Positions 51,961 to 63,560 of a stretch of 64,000 nucleotides of DNA are shown here, one piece after another. Where the stretch lies: the NCBI RefSeq assembly GCF_900102815.1, contig NZ_FNGF01000001.1, forward strand, positions 301,297-365,296. The letters are read 5' to 3'. The first letter of the stretch is position 1; each line of letters begins with the position of its first letter. The notes under the pieces were generated by a model. The model worked only from the letters and a program-made list of their open reading frames with translations, was not told where the DNA came from and did not search any database. This stretch comes from Glycomyces sambucus (lineage in GTDB: Bacteria > Actinomycetota > Actinomycetes > Mycobacteriales > Micromonosporaceae). The position numbers and the translations under genes were made by a program.

Positions 51961-52515
51961 ATGGGCGAATCGACGGCGCGGCGGCGGGACGGCATGTCCG
52001 ACCAGGCCCTCATCGAGGGCACCGGCGCGGACTGGAGGACGTGGCTGGCGCTGCTCGACGAGCGGGGCGCGGCGGACCTCGACCACGCCGCCATCGCGAG
52101 GCTGCTGGTGGGCGAGTTCGAGATCGACGGGTGGTGGGCGCAGTCGATCACCGTCGGGTACGAGCAGGAGCGCGGCCTGCGCGAGCCGGGGCAGCGCCCC
52201 GACGGCACGTTCAGCGCCAGCGCCTCCAAGACCGTGGCCGCCCCGATAGGGGCGGCCTTCGAGCACCTGGCCGACCCCGAGCGGCAGGCCGCGTGGGCCG
52301 GGGGCCTGGAGCTGTCGCAGCGGAGCGCGTCGCCGCCGAAGTCGGTGCGGTTCGACGCGGGCGACGGCAGCCAGGTGTACGCGAACCTGACCGCCAAGGG
52401 CGACAGGACGATCGTCGGGATCGAGATCGCGAAGCTCGCTTCGGCCGAGGCCGCCGCGGCGGCCAAGGCCGCGTGGAAGGAGCGGCTGGGCCGCTTCGCG
52501 GAGGGCCTGGGCTAG
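51961..52515 (+). CDS. DUF4287-like plus SRPBCC-like protein
   Basis: A 184-residue cytosolic protein. Residues about 22-80 form a small helical domain (WRTWLALLDERGAADLDHAAIARLL, GWWAQSITVGYEQERGLRE) seen fused to START/SRPBCC domains, and residues about 85-184 resemble a shortened SRPBCC (AHSA1-like) ligand-binding fold. No function is assigned. TAGGCT (51949-51954) lies 6 bases before the ATG, suggesting a leaderless mRNA. Confidence 0.7.
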   Translation: MGESTARRRDGMSDQALIEGTGADWRTWLALLDERGAADLDHAAIARLLVGEFEIDGWWAQSITVGYEQERGLREPGQRPDGTFSASASKTVAAPIGAAFEHLADPERQAAWAGGLELSQRSASPPKSVRFDAGDGSQVYANLTAKGDRTIVGIEIAKLASAEAAAAAKAAWKERLGRFAEGLG

Positions 52516-52560
52516 GGCCCGCGGGCCGGACGACGGCCGGTCCGATCCGCGGACCCCTAG
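52512..52560. terminator. Imperfect hairpin between convergent genes
   Basis: CTAGGG and CCGCGG near 52512-52524 pair with CCGCGG and CCCTAG near 52547-52560, with one bulged base and an inner GGCC-rich loop. It begins within the SRPBCC stop codon region and ends 8 bases from the EamA stop. Confidence 0.45.
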
Positions 52561-52567
52561 GGCCCTG

Positions 52568-53503
52568 TCAGGATTTGGCGGTCGGGGCGACCTCTTCGGC
52601 GGGTGCGGCGGGCGGGGCGGCCTTCTTGCCGGCGCGGCCGCCGGAGCGCGAGATCGCGACGCCCACGAGGGCGAGCGCGCCGCCGGCGAGGGTGAGCCAG
52701 GTGGGGATCTCGCCGAGCATCGCCCAGGAGAGGACCACGACGATCGCGGGGACGACGTACGTGGTGGCGCCCATCTTCCCGGCGGTCGTGTAGCGCAGCG
52801 CGTAGCCCCAGGTGAGGAACGCGAGCGCGGTCGGGAACAGGCCGAGGTAGAGCACGTGGAGGGTGGCCGAGACCGGGGCGTCGCCGAGCTGGGCGAAGAG
52901 CTGCGGGGCGAACGGCAGGCACAGGACGGCGGCGATGGCGTTGCCGAAGGCGGTGAACTGGAGCGAGGAGCAGTGCTGGAGCGTGGGCTTCTGCACGACG
53001 ACGCTGATGGCGTAGGTGATCGCGGAGACCAGGCACAGGAGGACGCCGAGGACGGAGGCGGCGCTGTCGCGGGACATGGAGAGGGAGACGACGGCGACGC
53101 CGGCGAAGGCGACGGTGATCCCGAGGAAGAGCCGGGGAGGGAAGCCCTCTTTGAGGATCCAGCCGCCGAGGAGGGCGATGAGGATGGGTCCGATGTTGAC
53201 GATGAGGGCGGCGGTGCCGGCGTCGACGAGCTGCTCGCCCCAGTTGAGGGCGACCATGTAGACGCCGAACCAGAGGACGCCGGCGGTGGCGATGCCGGGC
53301 CAGGCGCGGCGGCCGGGGAGTCCTTCGCGGCGGATCGCCCAGACGGCGAGGAGGACGACGGCGGCGACGCCGGCGCGGCCGAGGGTGAGGGGGCCGGGGT
53401 CGAGGTGCCTGCCGGCGTCGCGGATGGAGACGAAGGCCGAGGCCCAGCAGAAGACGGTGACGCCGACGGCGAGTGCCGCGCGGGTGTTGAATCGCTCGCT
53501 CAA
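52568..53503 (-). CDS. EamA/DMT-family transporter
   Basis: A 311-residue inner-membrane protein with about ten helices in two EamA repeats (each starting near VGVTVFCWASAFV and SVVVQKPTLQ). Members export amino acids or metabolites. The TTG start at 53503 is preceded by GAGGAGCC. The C-terminal tail is Ala/Pro/Lys rich and cytoplasmic. Substrate unknown. Confidence 0.87.
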   Translation of the reverse strand: MSERFNTRAALAVGVTVFCWASAFVSIRDAGRHLDPGPLTLGRAGVAAVVLLAVWAIRREGLPGRRAWPGIATAGVLWFGVYMVALNWGEQLVDAGTAALIVNIGPILIALLGGWILKEGFPPRLFLGITVAFAGVAVVSLSMSRDSAASVLGVLLCLVSAITYAISVVVQKPTLQHCSSLQFTAFGNAIAAVLCLPFAPQLFAQLGDAPVSATLHVLYLGLFPTALAFLTWGYALRYTTAGKMGATTYVVPAIVVVLSWAMLGEIPTWLTLAGGALALVGVAISRSGGRAGKKAAPPAAPAEEVAPTAKS

Positions 53504-53737
53504 GGCGGTGGCTCCTCAGGGACGGGCGCCTCGGGTCGCGAGGCGGGGCGCAGGTGGGCGGGGGCGCGGGCGTGGACGGCGCCGCGCTCAACCTAGCACC
53601 GCGCTCGCGCGGGCGTTATCGGTCAAGTGACTGGGCGGGACGGGGCGGCGGGCGGGCGCGGTGCGAGGCGGCCGGTGGAGCGCGGGAGCCGGTGGGGCGG
53701 GTGGGACCCGGGTCGCGGGGGCCGGGGCGGGGCGCCC

Positions 53738-53758
53738 TAGGATAGATACCGGTATCTA
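53738..53758. promoter_or_regulatory. lacZ promoter -10 with palindromic operator
   Basis: TAGGAT (53738-53743) is a good -10, and the perfect 16-base palindrome TAGATACCGGTATCTA (53743-53758) overlaps the expected transcription start. Its centre is CG, as in LacI-family sites. This lies in a 413-base gap (53504-53916) before lacZ; the remaining sequence holds GC-rich DNA without a supported gene. Confidence 0.6.
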
Positions 53759-53820
53759 CCCGGGTGGTCCGCAGTGCCGTCGGCGCCGGACCCGGCCGGG
53801 TGCGCCCGGCCGGTCCGTGA

Positions 53821-56829
<3,009 letters not shown>

Positions 56830-56938
56830 GGACGTTGTGACGAGCGGGTGCGGCGGGTTCGCGCGCAACGGGTGTCCACGGTGTGAACTACCCTGAGTGC
56901 GGACCCGTCGCATCCCAACCGGTGAGAGAAGGACCCCA

Positions 56939-58000
56939 GTGCCCAAGAAGAACGCCGAGACCGCGGGCAAGCGCCCCACCATCCGGGACGTGGCCGCCCG
57001 CGCCGGCGTGTCGGTGCCGACGGTCTCGCGGGTCCTCGCCGGGAACTACCCCGTGGCGCCCGCGACCAGGTCGAAGGTCCTGCGCGCCATGCGCGACCTC
57101 GACTACGTCGTGAACGCCCACGCCCGCGCGCTCGCGGGCGCCACCACCAAGACCGTCGCGTTCGTCGTCGACGACGTCACCGGGCCCTTCTACGCGTACA
57201 TCGCGCGCGGCGTCGAGCAGCAGGCCGCGTCCGAGGGGCGGCTGTGCCTGCTGTGCACCACGCACGGCGACCCCGAGCGGGAGCTGGCCGTCGTGGAGCT
57301 CATGCGCGAGCAGCACGCCGAGGCGGTCATCGTCGTCGGCGGCGCCTGGGACGACGAGCACTACCGCGAGCGCATGCGGTACTTCGCGACCGCGCTCGAC
57401 CGGTCCGGCTCGCGCCTGGTCCTGTGCGGGCGCCCCTCCCCCGGCGACGACGTCCCGGCCACGGTCGTCCACTACGACAACGAGGGCGGCGCGTACGCGA
57501 TGGCCTCGCACCTGCTCTCGGCCGGGCACCGCCGCATCTCCTACATGGGCTTCGGCGAGGGCCTGACCACCACCGACGAGCGCATCCGCGGCTTCAAGCG
57601 GGCCCACGCCGACCACGGCGTCGAAGTCGACGAGGCGCTCATCCTCCCCGGTAGCTTCACCAAGTCCAGCGGGCACGAGCTGACCAAGAAGCTCCTCGCC
57701 GAGCGCGACGACGTCACCGCGGTCTTCGCCGCCACCGACATGGTCGCCGCCGGGGTCCTCAAGGCCCTGCGCGAAGCGGGCGTGCGCGTCCCCGAGGACA
57801 TGTCCGTGGTCGGCTTCGACGACATCCCCCTCGCCTCGGACCTGACGCCCGCGCTGACCACGGTGCACGTGCCGCACGAGCAGCTGGGCCGCGAGGCCGT
57901 CCGCCTCGCCCTCCACAGGGGACCGGAGGTGGACGACCGCGTCGTCCTCGGCACCCACATCGTGGTCCGCGAGACCGTCGCGCCCCCGCGGCGGAGGTAG
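56939..58000 (+). CDS. LacI-family repressor linked to lacZ
   Basis: A 353-residue LacI regulator. The HTH begins at TIRDVAARAGVSVPTVSRVL (residues about 13-32) and the hinge follows near residue 60; the sensor domain has the family signature VVGFDDIPLASDLTP near the C-terminus. GTG 56939 has AAGGA upstream and starts just before the HTH. It follows lacZ on the same strand, and the two may share a transcript. The likely effector is a galactoside. Confidence 0.9.
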   Translation: MPKKNAETAGKRPTIRDVAARAGVSVPTVSRVLAGNYPVAPATRSKVLRAMRDLDYVVNAHARALAGATTKTVAFVVDDVTGPFYAYIARGVEQQAASEGRLCLLCTTHGDPERELAVVELMREQHAEAVIVVGGAWDDEHYRERMRYFATALDRSGSRLVLCGRPSPGDDVPATVVHYDNEGGAYAMASHLLSAGHRRISYMGFGEGLTTTDERIRGFKRAHADHGVEVDEALILPGSFTKSSGHELTKKLLAERDDVTAVFAATDMVAAGVLKALREAGVRVPEDMSVVGFDDIPLASDLTPALTTVHVPHEQLGREAVRLALHRGPEVDDRVVLGTHIVVRETVAPPRRR

Positions 58001-58044
58001 CCGCGCGGGCCGCTGGGCGGCGGCGCTGCGCCGCGCACGCCGAA

Positions 58045-58069
58045 GGCCGGGACGCCCCGCGCCCCGGCC
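58045..58069. terminator. Hairpin between convergent LacI and csbD
   Basis: GGCCGGG (58045-58051) pairs with CCCGGCC (58063-58069) across an 11-base loop in the 84-base gap between the two stop codons. Confidence 0.5.
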
Positions 58070-58084
58070 CGTGCGGCGAAACGG

Positions 58085-58309
58085 CTAGCGGTTCTCGTCC
58101 CGGTCGCCGGTCAGACGCTCCTTGGCGTCGTGGAGCTTGTCCCCCGCGTCGTCCTGGACGTCGTGGAACTTCTCCTTCGCCTTGCCCTTGACCTGATCGG
58201 CGCGGCCCTCGTTGGCGAGACTCTCGTTGTCGGTGGCGTCGCCGAACTTCTCCTTGGCGCGCCCCTTCAGCTGCTCGGCCTTGTCCTTCGCCTGGTCGAA
58301 TGCACCCAT
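58085..58309 (-). CDS. CsbD-family stress protein
   Basis: A 74-residue highly charged protein. It has the CsbD repeat pattern GRAKEKFGDATDNESL followed by KGKAKEKFHDV. Family members are induced by general stress in Bacillus and other bacteria, but their function is unknown. GGAGGAG lies upstream of the ATG at 58309. A perfect 14-base palindrome at 58339-58352 (arms CGGGGGT/ACCCCCG) lies between start and upstream promoter. No sigma-B-type promoter fits the spacing. Confidence 0.9.
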   Translation of the reverse strand: MGAFDQAKDKAEQLKGRAKEKFGDATDNESLANEGRADQVKGKAKEKFHDVQDDAGDKLHDAKERLTGDRDENR

Positions 58310-58511
58310 TGCTGGCTCCTCCTTCGGTGGGTTCGACCCGGGGGTACCCCCGCAGGGCCCGATCACACACATGAACGGTTCCACCGCTGTCATTCCATGC
58401 TCGTGAACTGGGAATACACCGTCCACAGCGTCCCGTGTCCGATGGCGCCCGCCGGAGGACCCGGTCGGATTCCCGATGGCGCCCGCCGCCCCCGCTTGGC
58501 ACAATCCCCAC

Positions 58512-59009
58512 GTGGACATTCGAGAAGTACGCCCGGCCGAGTACACGGCCCTCGGCGACCTGACCGTCGACTCGTACCTCCGGGGCGGGTTCCTCATCGG
58601 CGGCCTCCAGGACGGCTACACGCCCCGGCTGCGCGACGTCGCCGAACGGGCCGCCAGCGCGACGGTGCTCGTCGCGGTGGAAGGCGAGGGCGACCGCCTG
58701 CTCGGCGGGGTCACGATCGCGTTCCAGGGGAGCCCGCTCATGGAGCTGGGCGGGGACGGGGACGCCGAGATCCGGATGCTCGCGGTCGCGCCCGAGGCGG
58801 CCGGGAAGGGAGCGGGGTCGGCGCTGGCGGCGGCGTGCGTGGAGCGGGCGCGCGCGGAGGCGGGGACGAAGCGGATCGTGCTGTGCTCGCAGCGGGAGAT
58901 GACGACGGCGCACCGGATCTACCGGCGGCTCGGGTTCGAGCGGGAGCCGTCGCTGGACTGGGAGCCGCTGCCGGGCGTGCCGCTGTGGGCGTTCTCCTTG
59001 GCGCTCTAG
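58512..59009 (+). CDS. GNAT-family N-acetyltransferase
   Basis: A 165-residue acetyltransferase. It opens with VDIREVRPAEYTALGDL, has the acetyl-CoA motif IRMLAVAPEAAGKGAGSAL (about residues 85-105) and a late AHRIYRRLGF segment, as expected for motif A and B of GNAT enzymes. GTG 58512 is chosen because CACAAT (58500-58505) lies 6 bases upstream. The substrate is unknown. Confidence 0.85.
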   Translation: MDIREVRPAEYTALGDLTVDSYLRGGFLIGGLQDGYTPRLRDVAERAASATVLVAVEGEGDRLLGGVTIAFQGSPLMELGGDGDAEIRMLAVAPEAAGKGAGSALAAACVERARAEAGTKRIVLCSQREMTTAHRIYRRLGFEREPSLDWEPLPGVPLWAFSLAL

Positions 59010-59012
59010 GCG

Positions 59013-60197
59013 TTAGAGGAAGGCGCCGTAGATGCGCTCGTAGTCGGCGAGGGCGTGGTCGACCTCGGCGGGGCCGAGGCCGTAGCGGGCGAGGTCGTAG
59101 TGGTGCCCGGTGGGGCGGGTGGCGAGGGCGGTGGTGAGGGCGTCCTGCTCGGTGCGGCCCCAGGGGACGTCGAGGCGGGCGAAGAGTTCGGGGAGCCGGT
59201 CGGTCTGGCCGGTGAGGTGGCGGTAGGGGACGTCGAGGACGGTGTAGGCGGGGAGGCGGGCGCGTTCGGCGCGGGCGCGGTCGGTGCCGGTGGCGAGGAG
59301 GCCGAGCCAGAGGCGGCCGATGTCGTGGGGGTGCTGCTCGGTGGTGTTGAGGGCCATGGCGGTCTCGGTCATGGAGCACAGCGAGGCGAGTGCGGTGGCG
59401 GGGTCGCGGTGGGTCCACACGATGCGGGCGTCGGGGAAGGTCTTCATGAGGGCGCCGAGGTTCCACAGGTGGGCGGGGGCGCGCAGGACCCAGCGGCGGC
59501 GGGGGCGGCCGCGCTGGAGGACCTGGAGGGTCTGCTTGAGGTAGCGGTAGTCGGGGGCGTAGTCGCGGTCGAGCATCCACTGGACGTAGCCGGGCGGGTG
59601 GACGCGGACGAGGTGGCCGATGCCGTGCGGGAGGACCCAGACGCAGGAGTCGGGGCGGTCGGGGTGCATGTCGTAGAGGTCGCCGAAGGTGGGGACGGCG
59701 CGGCGCTGGACGTCGACGACGCGTTCGGTGCGGCGGCGGGCGTCGGTGTCGGGGACGTCGGGGAAGTCGGGGTGCATGAGTTCGTGGAGGAGGGGGGCGC
59801 GCAGGCCCTGGGAGGCGGCGAGGAGGCGCTGGAGGACGGCGGTGCCGGTGCGGGGGAGGCCGGTGACGATGACGGGGCGGTCGATGCGCTCGTCGGCGGT
59901 GTCGGGGTCGAGGGCGTGGAGTTTGCGGATGCGCAGGCGGTTCTCGATGCGGTCGGTGACCTCTTGGGAGGCGGTGAGCCAGCCGAGGGGGGTGAGGTCG
60001 GGGACGGCGGCGTAGGCGTGGAGGAGGACGCGCATGTCCTCGATGAAGTCGTCGTCGCCGTGGGCGGTGGAGTCGGTGCGGGTCTCGGCTTCGCGGACGG
60101 CGCGTTCGATGTGGCGGTCGACCTTCTTGCGCCGGCCCGCGATGGCGGGGGTGAGGACCGTGTTGACGGCCCTGAGCCAGGGGGCGACGCGCTCCAT
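59013..60197 (-). CDS. Sulfotransferase family protein
   Basis: A 394-residue cytosolic sulfotransferase of the Sulfotransfer_3 type. The PAPS 5'-phosphosulfate loop is TGLPRTGT at residues 112-119 (Arg replacing the usual Lys), and the 3'-phosphate region is DARIVWTHRDPATALASLCS. AAAGGAG precedes the ATG at 60197. The acceptor, such as a lipid or sugar, is unknown; a membrane O-acyltransferase lies upstream on the same strand, but a terminator separates them. Confidence 0.85.
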   Translation of the reverse strand: MERVAPWLRAVNTVLTPAIAGRRKKVDRHIERAVREAETRTDSTAHGDDDFIEDMRVLLHAYAAVPDLTPLGWLTASQEVTDRIENRLRIRKLHALDPDTADERIDRPVIVTGLPRTGTAVLQRLLAASQGLRAPLLHELMHPDFPDVPDTDARRRTERVVDVQRRAVPTFGDLYDMHPDRPDSCVWVLPHGIGHLVRVHPPGYVQWMLDRDYAPDYRYLKQTLQVLQRGRPRRRWVLRAPAHLWNLGALMKTFPDARIVWTHRDPATALASLCSMTETAMALNTTEQHPHDIGRLWLGLLATGTDRARAERARLPAYTVLDVPYRHLTGQTDRLPELFARLDVPWGRTEQDALTTALATRPTGHHYDLARYGLGPAEVDHALADYERIYGAFL

Positions 60198-60228
60198 CGT
60201 TTTGGACTCCTTTGTGCCGCTTACGGAT

Positions 60229-60269
60229 CGAGGTGAGCCTACCGCCGGGTAGGCGGCGGGCTCACCTCG
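60229..60269 (-). terminator. Hairpin terminator after the O-acyltransferase
   Basis: Outer arms of 11 bases (60229-60239 with 60259-60269) enclose an inner CCGCC/GGCGG stem. It lies 21 bases after the acyltransferase stop and before the sulfotransferase start. Confidence 0.75.
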
Positions 60270-60290
60270 GATCCCTGCATGTGCAGATTG

Positions 60291-62468
60291 CTACTGCGTT
60301 TCGGGTTCGAGCGGGATCGCGGTGGCGAGCTGGGGCGCGAGTTCGGCCACGAAGCGGGCCGTGAGGTGGTTCGCGTCCCGGTAGACGAGCAGGTCGCCGA
60401 CGATGACCGGGCAGGTGCCGCCGTCGGTGTCGCAGATCCAGGGGATCGGGTCGACGACGGTGGCGCCGGCCTCGTCGACGGCGGCCATGGTCGCCTCGCG
60501 GCGCTCGGGGTCCACCACGGAGTCGGCGAGCTCGTTGACGCACTCGGTGGCGTCGCGCGGGTTGGTGGTCAGGCACTCGGGGACGTTGACGCGCACGTCG
60601 GGCGAGTCGGCGAGGTAGTAGACGTCGGCGCCGGTCTCCTGGAGGCGCTCGACGGACGCGACCCACCCGTCGACCCACGCCTGCTGGGGATCGTCGGCGA
60701 TGACGTCCTTCTTGTCCCAGGCCGCGGCGACCACGATGTCCGGCTCGACCTGGTCGAGGAGGTCGTAGACGCCGTCCTTCCACTGCGGGCACTCGGTGTA
60801 CTCGCGCTCCAGGATCGGGTCGTAGGTGTCGACGGCGGGCACCGAGCAGTTCGCCTTGGCCTGCACCAGGAGCCGCCATCCCGAGGCTTCGGCGAGCTGG
60901 TTGAGCGCGGGGAACCACTGGGCGGCGTGGGAGTCGCCGAGCAGGACCACGGTCTTCTCGCCGTCGGGGTCGCCGTACCAGCAGTCCGGGTTGACCTCGG
61001 GGTCGTCGCGGTCGACCTGGCAGCCGTCGTCGTACAGCGCCGGGGTGTCCAGTGTGGCGTCCTCCAGGGAGGGCGTCAGGTTCGCGGGGACGGTCTCGAT
61101 GTCGGAGGAGGCGCCCAGCAGCTCCCACACGGTCGAGTCGTTCCCGGTGACCTCGGCGGCCTCCTCGGTGGAGGCGGTCGGCATCGGCTGGAGCGAGGCC
61201 ACGATCGACAGCGCCAGCGCGGTCGAGATGAGGCCGCCGCCGAGCGCGAGCGCCCGCGAGGGCACCGTGACGAGCGAGCGGCGGGTGCGGATCGGGTTCT
61301 CCACGAGGTGGAAGGTGGCGACCGAGAGGACGAACGCGGCGGCCATGAGCACGAGGTAGTCGCGCAGGACCGGCTGCTTCACGCCCATGATCTCGGGGCC
61401 GATCATGACCAGGGGCCAGTGCCACAGGTACAGGCCGTAGGAGATCTTGCCGAGGTACTGGGCGGGGGCGAGGCCCAGGAGCATGGTGGCGCCGAAGCGG
61501 TGCCGGGCGCATCCGGCGGCGATGACGAGGGCGGTGCCGCCGACGGGGAGGGCCGCGGCCCAGCCGGGGAAGGAGGTGCGCTCGTCGATGAGGAACACGG
61601 AGGCGACCACGAGGCCCAGGCCGGTCCACGAGAGCGGTGCGGCGGCCCAGGCCGGGAGGCGGCGCAGGCGCGAGGCGGCGACGGCCACGCCGGCACCGGC
61701 GGCGAGTTCCCATGCGCGCGTGTGGATGCCGAAGTAGGACCAGACCGGGTCGGGGTCGGACCGGGTGATGCTCCAGTAGAGGGAGGCGGCGCCGATGGCG
61801 GTGAGGACCACGGCGATCGCGGCGGTGCGGCGGCGGCGAAGGTGCCCGGCGGGGGCGAAGCGGCCGCCCCAGATGCGGGCGGCGAGCGCGGCCATGCCGA
61901 GCATGAGCAGCGGCCAGACGATGTAGAACTGCTCCTCGACCGCGAGCGACCAGAAGTGCTGCAGCGGTGAGGGGACGGCCTCGGCGTTGAGGTAGTCGGT
62001 GCCCTCGCTGGCGAGGCGGAGGTTGACGACGTTGAGCGCGGCGGCCGCGGCGTCGGTGGCGATGCCGGGCAGGCGGGTGCGCGGGAGCCAGAACCAGGCG
62101 GCGGCGAGGGTCGCGGCGAGCACGAGCGCGGCGGCCGGGAGGAGGCGCACGGCGCGGCGGGCGTAGAACCCGGCGATGGAGACGCGGCCGGTGCGGTCGA
62201 TCTCGCGCAGCAGCAGCGAGGTGATGAGGAAGCCGGAGATGACGAAGAAGACGTCGACCCCGACGAAGCCGCCCTCGGAGTAGTAGAACCCGATGTGGGA
62301 CGCGATGACGGCGAGGACCGCGAAGGCCCGCAGGCCCTCGATGTCCGGCCTCCAGTGGCTGGGGCGCGCACTGGGGTCCTTCGTCGTCGCGGCCGGGTCG
62401 CCGGCCGGTTCTCGTATGGGGGCGCCGCCGGTCGGCGTCGCCGTTGGTGCCGCGTTGGTCAGACGCAT
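60291..62468 (-). CDS. Acyltransferase 3 with C-terminal SGNH domain (OafA/OatA type)
   Basis: A 725-residue membrane O-acyltransferase. About ten transmembrane helices make up residues 50-430, starting with the signature DIEGLRAFAVLAVIASHIGFYYSEGG-like region and its conserved His and Arg. An external SGNH domain follows (VLLGDSHAAQW with the nucleophile Ser, and a late YRDANHLTARF supplying Asp and His). The type acetylates cell-surface sugars or peptidoglycan. The ATG 62468 is preferred over a GTG at 62633, which adds 55 non-conserved residues. A terminator follows the gene. Confidence 0.9.
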   Translation of the reverse strand: MRLTNAAPTATPTGGAPIREPAGDPAATTKDPSARPSHWRPDIEGLRAFAVLAVIASHIGFYYSEGGFVGVDVFFVISGFLITSLLLREIDRTGRVSIAGFYARRAVRLLPAAALVLAATLAAAWFWLPRTRLPGIATDAAAAALNVVNLRLASEGTDYLNAEAVPSPLQHFWSLAVEEQFYIVWPLLMLGMAALAARIWGGRFAPAGHLRRRRTAAIAVVLTAIGAASLYWSITRSDPDPVWSYFGIHTRAWELAAGAGVAVAASRLRRLPAWAAAPLSWTGLGLVVASVFLIDERTSFPGWAAALPVGGTALVIAAGCARHRFGATMLLGLAPAQYLGKISYGLYLWHWPLVMIGPEIMGVKQPVLRDYLVLMAAAFVLSVATFHLVENPIRTRRSLVTVPSRALALGGGLISTALALSIVASLQPMPTASTEEAAEVTGNDSTVWELLGASSDIETVPANLTPSLEDATLDTPALYDDGCQVDRDDPEVNPDCWYGDPDGEKTVVLLGDSHAAQWFPALNQLAEASGWRLLVQAKANCSVPAVDTYDPILEREYTECPQWKDGVYDLLDQVEPDIVVAAAWDKKDVIADDPQQAWVDGWVASVERLQETGADVYYLADSPDVRVNVPECLTTNPRDATECVNELADSVVDPERREATMAAVDEAGATVVDPIPWICDTDGGTCPVIVGDLLVYRDANHLTARFVAELAPQLATAIPLEPETQ

Positions 62469-62666
62469 GTATGAGGTCTCCGCTGTCGTTACCGGGCAGG
62501 GACTCGCCAGCCGGGCGGGGCTGGCCTGTGATGGGGGGTCGGTATCGGGGACGAACGCCGACCATAGCACTGGGTCCATACCCGGACCGACCCCCTCGAA
62601 ACCGGTGAAATCAGTCTCAAGAGGGTCGGTCACGGCGTGTGAGGGCCGCCCGGGACGGCGCTCCGC

Positions 62667-63560
62667 CTAGGGTACGCCCGGCGCCTCGGGAGTCTGCCGG
62701 AGCAGTCCCTCCTGCGTGGCCGAGGCGATGTGCAGCCCGTCGGCGTCGAAGAAGCGGCCCTGCGCCAGGCCGCGGCCGTCGGCGGCGGTCGGCGAGGCCG
62801 AGTCGTACAGGATCCAGTCGTCGAAGCGGAACGGGCGGTGGAACCACAGGGCGTGGTCCAGGCTCGTGCCGAGGTACCCGCCGGGGCCCCAGACCGCGCC
62901 GTGGCGCGACAGGACCGAGTCCAGCAGCGTCAGGTCAGAGGCGTACGTGAGGACGCACACGTGGATGAGCGGGTCGTCGGGGAGGACCCCGTCGGCCTTC
63001 ATCCACACCCGCTGGTGCTCCAGGGCCGGGCGCTCGCCCGAAGCCGAGAAGCCGGAGCCGCCGATGTACCGGACGTCGATCGGGCGGGGCTTGCGCGCCC
63101 AGATGCCGAGGCGGTCCGGGTGCGTCTTGAGCTGCTCGCTCAGGGGCGGGATCTCTCCGGGCCCGGGGACGTCCAGGGGCGCGTGGTCGGCGTGCTCCAG
63201 GCCCTGCTCGCCGGTGTGGAAGGAGGCGGACATGAAGAAGATCGTCTGGCCGTTCTGGAGCGCGACCGTGCGGCGCACCGAGAAGGAGCGGCCGTCGCGG
63301 ATGTCCTCCACCTGGTAGATGATCGGCTTCGTCGAGTCGCCGGGGCGCACGAAGTAGCCGTGCAGCGAGTGGACGTGCCGGTCGGCCGGGACGGTCCGCC
63401 CGGCCGCGACCAGGGCCTGCCCGGCGACCTGGCCGCCGAAGACGCGCTGGAGGCCGCCCTCGGTGCGGGGGCCGCGGAACAGGCCGGTGTCGATGCGCTC
63501 CAGGTCGAGGACGCCGAGGAGCGAGTCCACGGCGTCCTGGCCCACGAGGACGTCGGCCAT
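62667..63560 (-). CDS. tesB: Acyl-CoA thioesterase II
   Basis: A 297-residue enzyme that hydrolyses acyl-CoA to free fatty acid and CoA. Two hotdog domains of the TesB type are clear: QRVFGGQVAGQALVAAGR and HSLHGYFVRPGD in the first, then LGTSLDHALWFHRPFRFDDW and GRGLAQGRFFDADG in the second. The catalytic Asp is in SLDHALWFH. The ATG directly abuts the pyruvate-kinase stop codon, so the two genes are probably cotranscribed. Confidence 0.95.
   Translation of the reverse strand: MADVLVGQDAVDSLLGVLDLERIDTGLFRGPRTEGGLQRVFGGQVAGQALVAAGRTVPADRHVHSLHGYFVRPGDSTKPIIYQVEDIRDGRSFSVRRTVALQNGQTIFFMSASFHTGEQGLEHADHAPLDVPGPGEIPPLSEQLKTHPDRLGIWARKPRPIDVRYIGGSGFSASGERPALEHQRVWMKADGVLPDDPLIHVCVLTYASDLTLLDSVLSRHGAVWGPGGYLGTSLDHALWFHRPFRFDDWILYDSASPTAADGRGLAQGRFFDADGLHIASATQEGLLRQTPEAPGVP

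Noticed and set aside
58310..58420. A sigma-B-type promoter for csbD
   Set aside because: GGGTAC occurs within the 58339-58352 palindrome, but the nearest GTT-type -35 is about 22 bases away, outside the usual 12-15 spacing.
62469..62633. A longer N-terminus for the O-acyltransferase (GTG at 62633)
   Set aside because: The added 55 residues are not membrane-like, are Pro/Thr-rich and have no ribosome site; ATG 62468 is closer to the first conserved segment.
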